NCBI RefSeq assembly: GCF_001907975.1
Contig: NZ_CP017834.1
Span: 2,963,517 to 3,027,516 of the forward strand
From: Silvanigrella aquatica
GTDB taxonomy: Bacteria > Bdellovibrionota_B > Oligoflexia > Silvanigrellales > Silvanigrellaceae
Direction of reading: 5' to 3'
Length of the DNA: 64,000 nucleotides
Shown: positions 62,602-64,000 of the stretch, in pieces
How the letters are laid out: every line of letters begins with the position of its first letter
Position numbering within the stretch: the stretch's first letter is position 1
Position numbers and translations under genes: made by a program
The notes under the pieces: generated by a model
Databases searched by the model: none
What the model was told of the DNA's origin: nothing
Seen by the model: only the letters and a program-made list of their open reading frames with translations

Positions 62602-62886
62602 ATGACTGATAAAAAAGTTCAAATAAATGAAGATGACGTCGCGAGACATATGAGAGATCAAGCTTGTCGTGCAGAAAGCGGTGGTATTGCTCAAAAAAAA
62701 TATTCACATTTTCAAAAGTTAGTTACAAAAGTATATGCCTTATCAGATAAAGAATTTGATATTGCATTTTCCACATTAGAATCGATGATTGAAAATTTTA
62801 ATAGCAAAAAAACAAAGCCCAATGAAGATGATAAAAAACAGCAAAGTAAAGAAAAAACAATAAATATAATTACGAATAAACAATAA
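62602..62886 (+). CDS. Small hydrophilic protein of unknown function
   Basis: A 94-residue soluble protein with no signal peptide. GGGAG is eight bases before the ATG. Helical, with VQINEDDVARHMRDQACRAE at the N-terminus and a disordered Lys/Glu/Asn-rich C-terminal third (SKKTKPNEDDKKQQSKEKTI). No family recognised. It lies alone, converging on the lipoprotein gene six bases away. Confidence 0.6.
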   Translation: MTDKKVQINEDDVARHMRDQACRAESGGIAQKKYSHFQKLVTKVYALSDKEFDIAFSTLESMIENFNSKKTKPNEDDKKQQSKEKTINIITNKQ

Positions 62887-62892
62887 ATAATT

Positions 62893-63744
62893 TTATTGAT
62901 ACTCTATAAAACTAACCGAAAATGTTTCTTCTTTTGTCCTGAAAATAGTTGAACTAGGATAAACATTATTATTATTAATATAACCCACCCATTTCACGTC
63001 AACTTGAGCATCATTGGAAAAAGGTCCATAAAAAAATCTGCTGTTTACGATAACACCAAAACCATTTCCCTTCGGATTTTTTGTAATAGAAACATTGCTA
63101 TGAATTTCGATGTTATATGAAGAAATTTGAATTGTCGAAATAGCAAAATATTTCTTATTAAAAATCACTTTTTCATCTGGGTATTCAATTTTTAATTCAT
63201 TTTCTTCAACTTTATTAATGTTATCAATAGGTTTTTTATTTTCAGTTTTTAATTCAGGTGAAGTTTCTTTAACAATAAAAATGCCATCATTTTCATCCGA
63301 AATATGAAACGCATATTGACCACATAAAAAGGATCTCAACTCTTTTGCACCCATACTTGCAATGAGCGAGGAAATTTGTGCAAAATAATCATTATCTACA
63401 AGAACTCGAGAGCTATTATTATAATTTACTTTATAACCATCTACTGAAAAGGAAAGATACTCCTCCCCTAAAGGACCAATTACGCTTGCTTTTAATAAAT
63501 TATAATTATTTTCCCAAACACCTTCCATTTCATAAGGTGCTATCTTCATACTTCCTGTGCTAAATTCACCCAGGAACTGAGGATTTTTTGCATTATAACA
63601 GCGATCTTGAATCACTTTCACAACGTTATGAACAAGATCGGCTGCATCCGCTTTTAAAAATTCATTTTTCTTTCTTGAGCTTACGCACGAAACAAAAAAT
63701 AAAATCACAAAAGTACAAAAAATTTTATTATAATAATTATTCAT
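62893..63744 (-). CDS. Lipoprotein, probably cotranscribed with gshB
   Basis: A 283-residue predicted lipoprotein: MNNYYNKIFCTFVILFFVSC gives a lipobox with Cys20. The mature part reads as an LolB-like or similar beta-rich envelope domain in outline (FSTGSMKIAPYEMEG, LLKASVIGPLGEEYLSFSVD, VIFNKKYFAISTIQISSYNI), but no family is certain. It has an internal Glu/Lys-rich linker (about 175-200). It begins five bases after the stop of the partial gshB gene, same strand, so the two are one operon. Confidence 0.68.
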   Translation of the reverse strand: MNNYYNKIFCTFVILFFVSCVSSRKKNEFLKADAADLVHNVVKVIQDRCYNAKNPQFLGEFSTGSMKIAPYEMEGVWENNYNLLKASVIGPLGEEYLSFSVDGYKVNYNNSSRVLVDNDYFAQISSLIASMGAKELRSFLCGQYAFHISDENDGIFIVKETSPELKTENKKPIDNINKVEENELKIEYPDEKVIFNKKYFAISTIQISSYNIEIHSNVSITKNPKGNGFGVIVNSRFFYGPFSNDAQVDVKWVGYINNNNVYPSSTIFRTKEETFSVSFIEYQ

Positions 63745-63749
63745 AAATA

Positions 63750-64000
63750 CTAATTCACCAATAAACTAAATGCTTTTTTTGCAATATTTCTGCCTGTTAA
63801 AATTTCAAATGTCCTTAAACCTGTTGGAGACGTAATATTAATTTCACCTATACGCGAACCAATCACATCGAGACCTGCGAAAAAAATATTTTTTTGTTTT
63901 AAAAAGGAAGCTACTTTTAAACAAATTTCCTTTTGATAAGGTGTCATTTCTTTTATAAGAGCAGAACCACCTTGGGCTAAATTAGAGGCGATTTTTCCTT
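63750..64000 (-). CDS. gshB: Glutathione synthetase, C-terminal fragment (window edge)
   Basis: The 3' end of a gene running off the right edge; the frame stays open to base 64000. The visible 83 residues read GKIASNLAQGGSALIKEMTP, then FFAGLDVIGSRIGEINITSP with TGLRTFEI. This is the ATP-grasp C-terminus of bacterial glutathione synthetase: GxxxxNLAxGG, then FxGLDxIG and the metal-binding E-I-N-x-TSPTG. An internal Met at 63947 is not the start. The enzyme adds glycine to gamma-glutamylcysteine. Confidence 0.9.
   Translation of the reverse strand, partial: GKIASNLAQGGSALIKEMTPYQKEICLKVASFLKQKNIFFAGLDVIGSRIGEINITSPTGLRTFEILTGRNIAKKAFSLLVN

Overview
The window is AT-rich, gene-dense DNA from a Gram-negative bacterium. 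Signal peptides, lipoproteins, a SdhCAB complex with a single cytochrome-b subunit, release factor 3 and many secreted proteins of unknown family suggest the Oligoflexia/Bdellovibrionota, perhaps Silvanigrellales. That placement is an inference from overall character; no rRNA is present to test it. There is no CRISPR array, prophage or intact insertion sequence. Five tRNA genes are present.

Layout. (1) 1-7.8 kb is an accessory locus. It holds two membrane-anchored proteins resembling oligopeptide-type solute-binding proteins, a histidine-kinase-like protein with a C-terminal receiver domain, and three small secreted proteins, two of them tandem paralogues. No ABC permease or ATPase accompanies them, so sensing looks more likely than transport. 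(2) 7.8-14 kb, minus strand: an HTH-like protein, a lipoprotein, a Nudix hydrolase, an MFS transporter, a proline-rich secreted protein, an FAD oxidoreductase and the CtpA protease. (3) 14.2-22.4 kb, mostly housekeeping: sdhCAB, rsmA, a glutathione transferase, hflX with an unusual acidic insertion, a tiny Lys-rich protein, and the tRNA cluster Thr-Tyr-Gly-Thr. (4) 23.3-32.4 kb: one 3043-residue nonribosomal peptide synthetase with the order C-A-PCP-E-C-A-PCP-C and no thioesterase. (5) 32.7-42.5 kb: serC, a PstB-like ATPase with eroded motifs, gltA, a predicted exonuclease, a third solute-binding-like protein without a signal peptide, pncB, and an unknown protein. (6) 42.5-51.1 kb: a CPA2 antiporter, fumarylacetoacetase with a companion gene, a regulator carrying a degenerate IrrE-like domain, a pentapeptide-repeat protein, and a 767-residue unknown. 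(7) 51.4-64 kb: tRNA-Asp, prfC, a tightly overlapping operon of four unknown genes plus rsmE, agmatine-to-putrescine genes (aguA, aguB), an HU-like protein, pdxY, an MgtC-like protein, a lipoprotein and the 3' end of gshB running off the window.

Several starts were moved to codons with a good Shine-Dalgarno sequence. One gene (2147) appears to start at ATT: only that start gives both a ribosome-binding site and a complete signal peptide. The parts most likely to repay study are the binding-protein/kinase locus, the four-gene overlapping operon at 53.8-57.2 kb, and the NRPS with a terminal condensation domain. Family names come from motif recognition by eye; no database search was possible.
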